Origin: Acidobacteriota bacterium
GTDB taxonomy: Bacteria; Actinomycetota; Acidimicrobiia; Spongiisociales; ZC4RG35
Direction: 5' to 3'
DNA length: 47,452 nt
NCBI GenBank assembly: GCA_022573225.1
Contig: JACZUI010000015.1
Location: 1 to 47,452 of the forward strand
The notes beneath the pieces are model-generated. The model was not told the DNA's origin, did not search any database, and saw only the letters and a list, made by a program, of their open reading frames with translations. Position numbers and translations under genes: made by a program. This document shows positions 26,637-34,983 of this stretch, piece after piece. Numbering within the stretch: the stretch's first letter is position 1; each line of letters opens with the position of its first letter.

Positions 26637-27638
26637 ATGAACGCATTGTTGCGAAGAACGCGTCTCGGGAGGGAACAGCTCGAGCATGAGCTACTCGCTC
26701 CACTGGCGACAAAGTCAGACGAGTCGAAGGGTCGCGGCGAGGAGGAAGATCACGACGAGTTCCGCACCGCTTTCGAGCGAGATCGTGACCGGATCGTTCA
26801 CACCAAGGCGTTCCGACGACTCAAACACAAGACCCAGGTCTTCCTCAACCCTGATGGTGATCACTTCGTCACGAGGATGACTCACACCATCCATGTCACT
26901 CAGGTAGGCCGGGCGATGGCCCGTGGACTCGGTCTCAATGAGGATCTCACCGAAGCGATCTGTCTCGGACACGACGTCGGTCACTCTCCATTCGGCCACA
27001 CCGGCGAAGAGGCTCTGTCACCGCTTGTCGAGGGCGAGTGGCTCCACTCCGAGCAAGGCGTGCGTGTCCTGACCCTGTTGGAGCCACAAAACCTAAGCAG
27101 CGAAGTGCTCGACGGAGTCAGGGCCCATACATGGAAGATCGATCCACCACCGCAGACTCCGGAAGGCTGGCTGTGCCGCTACGCCGATCGGATCGCCTAC
27201 CTCACCCACGACGTGGCCGACGCGCTCAGAGCCGGGGTTCTCTCGTATCACGACATCCCCACTCGCATATTGATCACGTTTGGCGCGACGTCGCGGGATT
27301 GGATCGATTCGATGGTTACTTCAGTGATTGACGCGAGCCATGCCGCGGGTGAAATCACGCTTGATCCGGAGCAACTCGATGTGATGAACGAGCTCCGTGA
27401 TTTCATGTTCGAGAGGGTCTATGTGCGACCCGAGTCAGAGAACCAGAAGAACAAGGCGATCACAATGATCCGGGATCTGGTTCAGTACTACTCGGAGAGT
27501 CCGAATGAGGTTCCCGATTCGTACACGACACCGACGGCCGATCCGCTGCACCGGGCCATCGACTACGTGGCGGGGATGACCGACCGCTTCGCCCTCCACA
27601 CCCACGACCGCCTATTCCGACCGACGCTCTTCGACTAA
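26637..27638 (+). CDS. dgt: Deoxyguanosinetriphosphate triphosphohydrolase-like protein
   Basis: A 333-residue HD-domain nucleotide hydrolase that removes triphosphate from dNTPs. Metal-binding residues are present in order: RMTHTIHVTQVGR (His), CLGHDVGHSPFGHTGE (HD motif), and the later LTHDVADAL Asp. The N-terminal DRIVHTKAFRRLKHKTQVF block is the family hallmark. Placed 91 bases after ribonucleotide reductase, it may help balance dNTP pools. It ends in a convergent gap with the signal peptidase gene, which contains one copy of a palindromic repeat. Confidence 0.93.
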   Translation: MNALLRRTRLGREQLEHELLAPLATKSDESKGRGEEEDHDEFRTAFERDRDRIVHTKAFRRLKHKTQVFLNPDGDHFVTRMTHTIHVTQVGRAMARGLGLNEDLTEAICLGHDVGHSPFGHTGEEALSPLVEGEWLHSEQGVRVLTLLEPQNLSSEVLDGVRAHTWKIDPPPQTPEGWLCRYADRIAYLTHDVADALRAGVLSYHDIPTRILITFGATSRDWIDSMVTSVIDASHAAGEITLDPEQLDVMNELRDFMFERVYVRPESENQKNKAITMIRDLVQYYSESPNEVPDSYTTPTADPLHRAIDYVAGMTDRFALHTHDRLFRPTLFD

Positions 27639-27669
27639 TGCCCTGTCCGGTGACGTTGGCGGCACTAGC

Positions 27670-27718
27670 CCTTTCCGTGTATGGATAGCGCCACATATGG
27701 CGCCACGAACCTGAGGTA
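27670..27718 (+). repeat. 49-bp palindromic dispersed repeat, copy 1
   Basis: About 82% identical to the reverse complement of 38902-38950. Contains the stem GCGCCA-CATA-TGGCGC and a second short palindrome ACCTGAGGT. It fills the convergent gap between the dGTPase and signal peptidase genes. Confidence 0.75.
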
Positions 27719-27723
27719 AGGCC

Positions 27724-28305
27724 TTAGGCCTGGTGGCGGCCCTTGCGGGCTCGATGGTCGGGGGCGTTCTCGGAGTCGGGCCAGAGGAGAAGCCCGGCGG
27801 CGATCCCACCGAGGGTGGCAGTAAACAGCCAAGACCCCATGACTGCCAGCGCTCGGCCACCTAGCGGAATGTGGAACCGTGCCACGCCCAGGACGTCGCG
27901 GTTCGAGGGGGTCCAGGTGTCGGGGGAGGCCTTGCCGTCTCCCTGGGTGATCCATCCGGATCCATTGCCTCCGACTACGCGATGGATCACTGGGTTACCC
28001 GCACCGAAATCACCTTCGGGCACGCGATACACGATTGTGTCACCGACCTCGACCGGCTGCTTCCAGATGACCACCGCGTCCCCAAGCATGTAGGTGGGCT
28101 CCATCGAACTGCCCGCAACCATCACTATCCCGAACCGACCGCCAAAGGTCGAGGGCCAGATAATCAGGATCAGACAAACCACCAGCATCGTCTGAAAAAA
28201 TGCCGCTGCGTTGAGCCGTCGGGTCAACTGGGCGGCCCGGGATGAGGTGTCAACGTGGCGTCCCGGCAGATCGGCTCGAACCCGAGGGAGCGCTAGGCCG
28301 GTCAT
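27724..28305 (-). CDS. SipW-type signal peptidase I
   Basis: A 193-residue membrane protease of the S26B (SipW/ER/archaeal) type. The nucleophile Ser67 is in AGSSMEPTYMLGD, and the general base is a histidine, His108 in NPVIHRVVG, instead of the lysine used by normal bacterial LepB. The third block WITQGDGKASPDTW is also SipW-like. Hydrophobic segments lie near 36-52 and 155-175. It follows, with a four-base overlap, a gene for a secreted protein, and a second secreted-protein gene precedes that. Both share an AASAASLG signal motif, so these are probable substrates. Confidence 0.9.
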   Translation of the reverse strand: MTGLALPRVRADLPGRHVDTSSRAAQLTRRLNAAAFFQTMLVVCLILIIWPSTFGGRFGIVMVAGSSMEPTYMLGDAVVIWKQPVEVGDTIVYRVPEGDFGAGNPVIHRVVGGNGSGWITQGDGKASPDTWTPSNRDVLGVARFHIPLGGRALAVMGSWLFTATLGGIAAGLLLWPDSENAPDHRARKGRHQA

Positions 28306-29042
28306 GGCAGGATCTCCACTCTGAACCAGCCGAAACTGCTCCAGTTGTCGAAGTCGGCTTCGAGCCCGAATCTGGTGTTTGATCCGAACAGAGCTTGTTC
28401 GGCGGTCATGTCATGGGTCAAGACGATCGAGCCGTTGACCAGCACCGTGAGAATCGGCCGTCTGATTTCAACGGCCAACACGGCGCTGGGGTAGTCGGAG
28501 ATGGGATCGACCTGCGCCAGCACCGTGCCGGTGCCTGAGACATACATACCGAGCGTCAGACGGCCCTGGTCACGTTCATAAATCAAATAGATGTGATCGC
28601 CGAAGCCATCGACAAACAGTGAGAGGCCTGGTCCAGAGCGATTGCTCTGCGTTGAGATACGAGCCAGATTCGTGGACACCACGATGTCATCGCTCACGCC
28701 CACGTCGACCGAGGCGTGCGCAAATGGCAGACGGATTCCTGCCCGGACCTCGTCGCATCCATGATATCGCCACCCGCCCCCCTGATCTAGCCACACGTTG
28801 CCTAACGAGTCAGAGGTCCCGCCGAGCGCCTGGTTACAACCGGTAGTGACGAAGGGGTCATCGGCAATGGCGGCCGGAGCGGGAACGGAGACTGCCGCCG
28901 ACCAGGCAGACAAGCTTGAAGACGACAGACCAAGCGACGCCGCCGACGCAGCTATTGCGGATCCGACCAGACCAACGACAACAATGCCTGTTAAGACCAT
29001 CCGAGCCACTGGCCATCTCTCCGGCTTGAAGTGAGGTCCCAT
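28302..29042 (-). CDS. Secreted ConA-lectin-like protein with AASAASLG signal
   Basis: A 246-residue exported protein. The N-terminus is basic, then hydrophobic (about 15-33), then AIAASAASLGLSSSSLSAW, matching the signal of the neighbouring cargo gene. The mature part is beta-rich with two Cys (TTGCNQ and HGCDEV), FVDGFGDHIYLIYERDQGRL and RFGLEADFDNWSSFGWFRVEI, resembling a concanavalin/LamG-like jelly roll. Function not known; a carbohydrate or matrix interaction is a guess. A strong AGGGAGAG ribosome site precedes the ATG. It overlaps sipW by four bases. Confidence 0.8.
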   Translation of the reverse strand: MGPHFKPERWPVARMVLTGIVVVGLVGSAIAASAASLGLSSSSLSAWSAAVSVPAPAAIADDPFVTTGCNQALGGTSDSLGNVWLDQGGGWRYHGCDEVRAGIRLPFAHASVDVGVSDDIVVSTNLARISTQSNRSGPGLSLFVDGFGDHIYLIYERDQGRLTLGMYVSGTGTVLAQVDPISDYPSAVLAVEIRRPILTVLVNGSIVLTHDMTAEQALFGSNTRFGLEADFDNWSSFGWFRVEILP

Positions 29043-29060
29043 CTCTCTCCCTGTAAGTAA

Positions 29061-29084
29061 GGCGGATCGCCTGCGCGGTCCGCC
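29061..29084 (-). terminator. Attenuator-like hairpin between two cargo genes
   Basis: GGCGGA / TCCGCC with an inner CGC/GCG pair around GCAG, followed on the minus strand by TTACTT. Located between the two secreted-protein genes, it could let the first be expressed more strongly than the second gene and the signal peptidase. Confidence 0.45.
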
Positions 29085-29116
29085 CTACCTAACAGTTGAC
29101 TAACTGATTACTTTGA

Positions 29117-29509
29117 TCAGTCGATCGCGACATCGACGTAGTCGGTCTCTTCAGCCGAAAGAGCCTGCCCGGCGAAACTGAGAGTCGCTGAGTCGGAACC
29201 GATAACGCCCGTAACTTCAGTGGAAGCCCACGGGACCGTCGTTGAGCTCACGACCACTCTGACCGTCTCGCCATTGCAACTGCCATCGGCTGCATCGATG
29301 GAGACTGTGACATCGTCAACCTGGTACTCGCCATTTTGGTAGGTGGCCGCGAAGTCGACGGTGACTCCTCCACTGGTGCACGCCGCAACTACAGCTTCAT
29401 CGGCACCCAATTCAGTCGGCGCTGTGATCCCGCCGAGGCTGGCAGCCGAAGCTGCTATCAGGCTGAACACAAAAACGGCAATGACTGTCGCTGTCAGTTT
29501 CTTTCGCAT
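29117..29509 (-). CDS. Small secreted protein with SipW-type signal
   Basis: A 130-residue exported protein. It starts MRKKLTATVIAVFVFSLIAA and then reads SAASLGGITAPTELGADEA; the AASAASLG stretch is shared with the next gene. Two Cys (VVAACTSGG, DGSCNGE) may form one disulfide across a small beta-sandwich-like domain rich in V, T and D. Similar short proteins with this signal sit beside SipW-like peptidases in other actinobacteria (recalled, not checked). The ATG at 29509 was chosen for the basic start and a GGAGG site ten bases upstream. Its gene order and divergent regulator suggest it is the main cargo, possibly a fibre or matrix subunit. Confidence 0.75.
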   Translation of the reverse strand: MRKKLTATVIAVFVFSLIAASAASLGGITAPTELGADEAVVAACTSGGVTVDFAATYQNGEYQVDDVTVSIDAADGSCNGETVRVVVSSTTVPWASTEVTGVIGSDSATLSFAGQALSAEETDYVDVAID

Positions 29510-29570
29510 ATTCCTAAACCCTCCGAATAAGCGGACGTATGTGCCCAAGTATCGGCGGCAGCAGTCGAAC

Positions 29571-29591
29571 CTTTATGAAGTTTCTATAAAG
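29571..29591. promoter_or_regulatory. A/T-rich inverted repeat between cargo and regulator genes
   Basis: CTTTAT (29571-29576) and ATAAAG (29586-29591) flank a 9-base spacer in an unusually A/T-rich 146-base divergent gap. It is a candidate operator for the XRE-receiver protein encoded next to it. Confidence 0.4.
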
Positions 29592-29655
29592 TTGGGCTGG
29601 GGCGCGAAAATCTAAATCACCTTTACCCAAACCGCTTTGTGGTCGAATAAGAGCC

Positions 29656-30264
29656 ATGAGCGGCATATCCGGAGACGAGGAGCGGGATCGGAAGATCCAT
29701 GAGGGCTTCTGGCTCGTATCTGCAATCCGGGAAGCAGGCGACTACAGCCAGGAAGCGCTCGCCCGGGAACTCGGCGTGTCATTCCCAACGGTCAACTCAT
29801 GGGAGCGTGGGCGCTCCCGACCACGCAGAGCACACGTCCTGGCTCTGGAATCTCTCGCCCACTCCCTGGGCATCCGTACCGACATTTCCCTACTGGTCAT
29901 CGATGACGACCCCACAGCTTGCGAAGTCATTGAGGAACTTGTCAAGGCATCAAGAACACACGCCGAGGTACACACCGCTACCGACCCCAGCGAAGGGCTC
30001 CTCATTTGTGGTGCTGTGGATCCTGACGTTCTCCTTTTGGACATCATGATGCCTGAAATCAATGGTTTCGAGCTTGCCCGAAAGTTACAGAACCTCGATC
30101 TGAATCACACGGCTCAGATCGTCTTTGTAACTGCTTCGACCGATCTGGCGATCGATACCGAGGCAGCCCGCTTCGGACACAAGGTTCTCCGCAAACCGAT
30201 TGCCCAAGAAGCCATCGATGAACTGCTGTCGCGCGCCGGGGCCATCAAAGAGATTGCCGTCTAA
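29656..30264 (+). CDS. XRE HTH-receiver fusion response regulator
   Basis: A 202-residue regulator with an N-terminal Cro/CI-type helix-turn-helix (YSQEALARELGVSFPTVNSW, about 30-49) and a C-terminal receiver domain. The receiver has the acidic pair in IDDD (83-85), the phospho-acceptor Asp129 in LLLDIMMPE, Thr159 in FVTAS and Lys180 in LRKP, so it should be phosphorylatable. Normal response regulators have the opposite order (receiver then DNA-binding). The hybrid histidine kinase gene starts 12 bases downstream, and the secreted-protein operon is divergent, making it the probable target. Confidence 0.9.
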   Translation: MSGISGDEERDRKIHEGFWLVSAIREAGDYSQEALARELGVSFPTVNSWERGRSRPRRAHVLALESLAHSLGIRTDISLLVIDDDPTACEVIEELVKASRTHAEVHTATDPSEGLLICGAVDPDVLLLDIMMPEINGFELARKLQNLDLNHTAQIVFVTASTDLAIDTEAARFGHKVLRKPIAQEAIDELLSRAGAIKEIAV

Positions 30265-30276
30265 GGCAATACCGCG

Positions 30277-32568
30277 ATGGTCCACGGACGTCTGTCTCTC
30301 AAGCGCCTTCGGACGCTGTTTCGCTCGTCTTGGATGTTGCCGGCACTTGTCGGACTCGGCTTCTTTGCGATTGGTGCCGTAGTCACGGTCGTCACCGCTG
30401 CGGAGACCTCCTATGGCATACAGGAACGTCGAGCGGAGTCATTCGAACATGAAATCGATGACCTGACCAGCGCTATCAAGGCGCGGGTCGAAGCGGCCGC
30501 GGCAATTTTGGCCGGCCTGGATGGACTGCTCGTATCGGGGGAGGTAGGCCGTGGTGAATTCCAGGACTATGTCGGCAGGCTCGAGGACACACCGGGCTTC
30601 GACGCAATACAGGCTCTGGAGTACACCCGACTGGTCACCCGCGACGAGGTTTCCCAATTCGAAGCCCAGGTCCGATCGGACACAAGCCTGCGCGATTCCG
30701 GGTATCCCGACTTTGTTGTCCATCCCGCCGGTGAGTTCGAAGACTTATTCGTGGTCGATTATGTCGAGCCACTTGCCGGCAACGAGTCTGCTTTTGGGTT
30801 CGACCTCGGCAGCAACCCCGCAAGACGAGAGGCTGTGGAAAAGGCGCGAGACACCGGTGAACTGGTAGCTACCGCTGGTATCAATCTGGTTCAAGATTCA
30901 ACCGGAGCGACCGGATTCCTGTTGATGCTGCCTGTCTACATTGGCGAAACCGACGATCTCGGCATAGACGAGCGTCGAGAGCAGTTCATCGGTGTGGTCA
31001 ACGGAGTTTTCCGGATTCCGGGCCTGTTGGCCGATGTAATGGAGTCCAGGCCCGGCATTCTCCTGTCTCTCATCGACGCGGGAGCGCCGGGCGACCCTGT
31101 CTCTGCTTCGTCCATCCTCTTCACCGCCGGATCGGGTACGGCGGCCCAGGAGGGCGCCCTCTCCTTAGAACGCTCGCTCCAGGTAGGTGATCGCCGCTGG
31201 ATCGTCGCCGCGAGCGAATCGAGCATGGGGTTTGGCGACCCGGTGCTCGGAGTACTGCCTGAACTCTTGCTGATTCTTGGACTGGCCACCAGCGCGGCAA
31301 TCGGCTTCTCCGGATACGCCCTCATGAACAGTCGACAAAAGGCTGCCACCGAGGCTCGCCGGGCTACAGCCCACCTACTGGCCCAAACCGACGAGCTACG
31401 GAAGGCTCGTGACAAGGCTCTCGAGGCAGACAGCCTGAAGACATCCTTCTTGGCGAACATGAGCCACGAGCTGAGAACCCCTCTCAGCGCTGTCATTGGG
31501 CTGGGTGGGATATTGGCCAATGAGTCCATAGGACCCCTCAATCAGAAGCAGCTCGACTATGTGAAGAAGATCTCGAACTCAGGTGGTCACCTTCTCGAGC
31601 TCATAGACGATCTCCTCGACCTTGCGAGAATCGAGGCAGGCAAAGAGCCACTCGACCAGATCCAGGTCGACCTGTTTGAAGCGCTTCGAGAGTCGGTGGA
31701 GATTGTCCGGTCCAGCGCTCCGGACGGGATGATCGAGCTGGTTGAGGCTCCCAATCAAGAGCCAATCATCATCCACGCCGATGCTCGCCGTCTCAGACAG
31801 GTAGTCATCAATCTTCTGACGAATGCAGTGAAGTTCACTCCCGCTGAGGGACGGGTCGGGGTCGAGGCAACAAAGGCCGACGACAGTGCTGAGATCATCA
31901 TCTGGGACACGGGGATAGGCATCGAGCCCGCGGAATTGGATCGAATCTTCGAACCCTTCCACCAGATAGACAGCACTCTTGCGCGAAAACATGGGGGTAC
32001 CGGGCTCGGCCTGGCTCTGAGCCGGCGGATCGTGGAGATGCATGGAGGTCGGATAACCGTGACGAGCGAAATGGGCGCAGGGTCCAGGTTCCGGATCACC
32101 TGGCCCCTCTCATCCGCGACCGAAGAGGCACGGCCGGCTGCTCCGATGGCGAAACCGGCCAAAGCCACCGACTTCTCGGAGCGCGAGCGAACGGTGGTGG
32201 TCGCTGAGGACAACGACATCAACCTGGCGCTGATGTCCGATCTCCTCCAGATAATGGGGTGGCGTGCTCTCGAGGCCCGAAACGGCGCTGAAGCCGTCGA
32301 ACTGACACGGAGCCAAAAACCGAACCTTGTCTTGATGGACGTTCAGATGCCCATTATGGACGGACTGGCTGCTACCAGACTGCTCAAAGCTGACCCAACA
32401 ACCGCTTCGATCCCGGTTCTCGCTGTGACGGCATTCGCCATGCCCGACGAGTTAGAGCGCTGTCTGGATGCAGGCTGCGAAGGCTATCTGGTGAAGCCTT
32501 TCACGCCGGAAGAGTTCGAAGGCGCCGTCCTGGGGGCTGTGAGTCGCATCGAGCCGGCCAACATCTGA
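30277..32568 (+). CDS. CHASE-like hybrid histidine kinase
   Basis: A 763-residue sensor kinase: TM1 (about 21-42), an extracytoplasmic sensor (about 45-325) with a CHASE-like pattern (GFDAIQALEYTRLVTRDEV, FVVDYVEPLAGNESAFGFDL), TM2 (about 326-350), a coiled linker, HisKA with His397 in FLANMSHELRTP, HATPase (INLLTNAVKF, WDTGIGIE, HGGTGLGLALS) and a C-terminal receiver (AEDNDIN, Asp688 in LVLMDVQMP, Lys in YLVKPF). All catalytic residues are present. CHASE domains sense small extracellular molecules. Next to the HTH-receiver gene it probably heads a phosphorelay. No separate phosphotransfer protein is encoded nearby. Confidence 0.93.
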   Translation: MVHGRLSLKRLRTLFRSSWMLPALVGLGFFAIGAVVTVVTAAETSYGIQERRAESFEHEIDDLTSAIKARVEAAAAILAGLDGLLVSGEVGRGEFQDYVGRLEDTPGFDAIQALEYTRLVTRDEVSQFEAQVRSDTSLRDSGYPDFVVHPAGEFEDLFVVDYVEPLAGNESAFGFDLGSNPARREAVEKARDTGELVATAGINLVQDSTGATGFLLMLPVYIGETDDLGIDERREQFIGVVNGVFRIPGLLADVMESRPGILLSLIDAGAPGDPVSASSILFTAGSGTAAQEGALSLERSLQVGDRRWIVAASESSMGFGDPVLGVLPELLLILGLATSAAIGFSGYALMNSRQKAATEARRATAHLLAQTDELRKARDKALEADSLKTSFLANMSHELRTPLSAVIGLGGILANESIGPLNQKQLDYVKKISNSGGHLLELIDDLLDLARIEAGKEPLDQIQVDLFEALRESVEIVRSSAPDGMIELVEAPNQEPIIIHADARRLRQVVINLLTNAVKFTPAEGRVGVEATKADDSAEIIIWDTGIGIEPAELDRIFEPFHQIDSTLARKHGGTGLGLALSRRIVEMHGGRITVTSEMGAGSRFRITWPLSSATEEARPAAPMAKPAKATDFSERERTVVVAEDNDINLALMSDLLQIMGWRALEARNGAEAVELTRSQKPNLVLMDVQMPIMDGLAATRLLKADPTTASIPVLAVTAFAMPDELERCLDAGCEGYLVKPFTPEEFEGAVLGAVSRIEPANI

Positions 32569-32723
32569 ATCCCCCGGTCCTGACCTAACGGCGGGCAGAC
32601 TCGGACACTACGACAGCCAACTTCGCCCTTCGACAGCCCTTCATCCCAAGCCGGTCTTCAGATTCAGGCCCGTCGAAACGAACTGCACCGATCTCCATTT
32701 AGACGTTAGAACAGCCCGATACC

Positions 32724-32729
32724 TACCCT
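32724..32729 (+). promoter_or_regulatory. -10 box of leaderless ABC operon
   Basis: TACCCT ends 9 bases before the GTG at 32739. The rest of the 170-base gap after the kinase gene shows no coding sequence; it contains the near-repeat CGACAGCC twice. Confidence 0.4.
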
Positions 32730-32738
32730 TCCCGCTCC

Positions 32739-33626
32739 GTGCTAGCGATCCAGGACCTGCATAAGACATTCGGCAACGTGGTCGCCCTCGACGGATGCAC
32801 CTTCGGTGTGGAGCGCGGGCGCATGCTTGGTTTTCTCGGCCCCAACGGTGCCGGCAAGACCACGGCGATGCGTTCCATATTCGGGCTGATCCACCACGAG
32901 AAGGGATCGGTCACCTGGGACGACAACGAGATCACCATCAACGAACGACGCCGGTTTGGATACATGCCAGAGGAGCGGGGTCTGTATCCCAAGATGAAGG
33001 CCCACGACCAGCTCACCTACCTCGGTCGTCTCCGTGGCATGTCCGCCAGCGATGCCTCCAAGTCGGCCGATAATTGGCTCGAACGCTTTGATCTCGCCGA
33101 CCGCCGTACAGACCCGGTTGAGGCTCTCTCCCACGGCAATCAGCAGCGTGTGCAGCTTGCGGCGGCCCTCATCCACGATCCCGAGCTGCTTGTCCTCGAT
33201 GAGCCTTTCAGCGGTCTCGACCCCATCGCCGCGGAGACAATGGGCGACATCCTCCGTGAGCAAGCGGCAAAAGGGACAGCAGTCGTGTTCTCATCGCATC
33301 AGCTGGATGTCGTAGAGGACCTATGCGAGGACGTGGCGATCATCAACCGCGGCTCTATCGTCGTGGAAGGAACCGTGAAGCAGCTCAAGGACGCGGCGCC
33401 CATCCGTCACATCGAGCTCGACATCGACGGGGACCCCGAGCCACTCCTCGCTTCTCTGGACGGCATTCGCCACACAACCGTCAACGGTTCGATGCACACC
33501 GTGATAATCGACGCCGATACGGACATGAGGGGGTTCCTCGCCAGGGCTCAGAACGCAGGTCGTCTTCGACATTTCACATACACCACTCCCTCGCTCTCCG
33601 ACTTGTTCCGCGAGGCTGTGCAGTGA
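32739..33626 (+). CDS. ABC transporter ATP-binding protein (NatA-like)
   Basis: A 295-residue ATPase subunit. Walker A GPNGAGKTTAMRS, signature LSHGNQQRVQLAAAL (histidine in place of the usual Gly of LSGGQ), Walker B LLVLDEPFSGLDP, H-loop FSSHQLD. It has the C-terminal extension of about 75 residues typical of NatA/DrrA-like exporters. The GTG start follows a TACCCT box, with no ribosome site. The stop overlaps the permease GTG by four bases, so both are cotranslated. Confidence 0.93.
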   Translation: MLAIQDLHKTFGNVVALDGCTFGVERGRMLGFLGPNGAGKTTAMRSIFGLIHHEKGSVTWDDNEITINERRRFGYMPEERGLYPKMKAHDQLTYLGRLRGMSASDASKSADNWLERFDLADRRTDPVEALSHGNQQRVQLAAALIHDPELLVLDEPFSGLDPIAAETMGDILREQAAKGTAVVFSSHQLDVVEDLCEDVAIINRGSIVVEGTVKQLKDAAPIRHIELDIDGDPEPLLASLDGIRHTTVNGSMHTVIIDADTDMRGFLARAQNAGRLRHFTYTTPSLSDLFREAVQ

Positions 33627-34834
33627 CAGCTACCAGCATCATTTGGCAAGTTGCGCGTCGCGAGATCACAGAACGAGGCCGGTCCAAGGCCTATCTCATC
33701 ACCACCGTGGTCACGCTGCTCCTGGTTCTCGGTCTGGTGATCGTCCCAAGTCTGTTGGGTGGCGGTACCGAGGAGTACACAATCGGCTCGATTGGCGAGG
33801 GAAACCAACCCATCGTCGAGTCGGCCGAACTGCTGCGCAACGCCGGTGATGAACCGGAAGACGAGGAATCGGTGGCGATCTCCATCGTCGAGTTCGGCAA
33901 CCTGGAAGATGCCGAAACTGCCCTGGCCGACGGCGAAGTGGACGCCGTCCTGGTTGACGGTTCCGAGGTGGTCGTCGAATCCGTCGGAGGCTTCGGGGAT
34001 TCCGCTGTCGTCTCACTCCTCCAAAGAGGTGCTGCGTCCGTCGAGTTGGAGGTGATCGTCTCGGAAAGCGGGCAGGCAGCAACCGATGTGATCGACGTGA
34101 TGACCTCCGACCCTCTGGAGACCACGACCCTGAGCGGACAGGAGGCGGGAGATGAGAGCGCCGGAGTCCTTGCTTATGCCGGCCTGATGCTTCTTTACAT
34201 CGCAATTCTCCTCTATGGCACCTGGATCCTCACCGGGGTCACCGAGGAGAAGTCGAACCGGGTCGTTGAAGTCCTGCTCTCGAGCGTGAAGCCGTGGCAG
34301 CTTCTCGCCGGCAAGATCGCAGGTATCGGAATCTTGGGGATTGCACAGTTCACCGGCACGATCCTCGTCGCCATCGTGGCCCTTCAACTCACCGGCGCCT
34401 TTGAACTCCCCAACATCGGTGTGAGCAGCGTGGTCACCTTGGTCGTCTGGTTCGTGCTCGGTTTCTTGCTCTATGCCGTCATGTTCGGCGCAGCCGGGTC
34501 GCTGGTCAGCCGGATGGAAGACGCCCAGAACGTTGCCTTCCCCATGTCACTGACGGCTGTAGCCGGTTTCTTCGTCTCCATCGCAGCATTGAACGATCCC
34601 GACGGTGCAGCCGCAGTGATCGGGACCTTCATTCCACTGACAGCACCGTTCGTGGTTCCTGTCCGGGCCGCTCTCGATGCGATACCCCTTTGGCAGTACC
34701 TACTTTCGATCGTGATGGTGCTGGCGACCATCGCAGGGATGACCCTCGTCGCCGGCAGGATCTACGCCGGCGCTCTCCTCCGGTACGGCGGACGAACCAA
34801 GCTGCGAGAAGCCTGGCGTTCTGCGGCCGAGTAG
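33623..34834 (+). CDS. ABC-2-type permease (NatB-like)
   Basis: A 403-residue membrane protein. One N-terminal segment (about 22-45) is followed by a large, acidic extracytoplasmic region (about 50-180, rich in E/D/S) and then five or six membrane segments (about 185-385). The cytoplasmic EEKSNRVVEVLLSSVKPWQLLAGK helix is the NatB hallmark that couples to the ATPase. The GTG start overlaps the ATPase stop (GTGA). Family members export Na+ or other small compounds; the real cargo cannot be told here. Confidence 0.92.
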   Translation: MTATSIIWQVARREITERGRSKAYLITTVVTLLLVLGLVIVPSLLGGGTEEYTIGSIGEGNQPIVESAELLRNAGDEPEDEESVAISIVEFGNLEDAETALADGEVDAVLVDGSEVVVESVGGFGDSAVVSLLQRGAASVELEVIVSESGQAATDVIDVMTSDPLETTTLSGQEAGDESAGVLAYAGLMLLYIAILLYGTWILTGVTEEKSNRVVEVLLSSVKPWQLLAGKIAGIGILGIAQFTGTILVAIVALQLTGAFELPNIGVSSVVTLVVWFVLGFLLYAVMFGAAGSLVSRMEDAQNVAFPMSLTAVAGFFVSIAALNDPDGAAAVIGTFIPLTAPFVVPVRAALDAIPLWQYLLSIVMVLATIAGMTLVAGRIYAGALLRYGGRTKLREAWRSAAE

Positions 34835-34970
34835 TGCGTAGCCTTGGCGGATGGCCTACGACGAAGCAATCGCCGACTGGGGACATGGCGATAGGAGTCA
34901 GCAGCGAGCGTCCTTGGCTGCAATGCGGCCCTGGCCGGTCACCTCCCGAACCGTCATCGCCCGGCGCCGG

Positions 34971-34976
34971 TACTCT
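34971..34976 (+). promoter_or_regulatory. -10 box of leaderless crotonase gene
   Basis: TACTCT ends 7 bases before the ATG at 34984. The 149-base gap before it holds no gene that I can support. Confidence 0.42.
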
Positions 34977-34983
34977 GCCGACG

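Noticed and set aside
27665..27955. A peptide resembling YLRFVAP..ALSIHGKG present at both palindromic elements
   Set aside because: It comes from translating the repeat itself. The frames overlap the real signal peptidase and FabH ends and have no start signals.
34851..34880. Start of a TfoX-like gene (MAYDEAIAD) before the crotonase
   Set aside because: The resemblance is only nine residues, and the following codons do not match TfoX. Chance is more likely.
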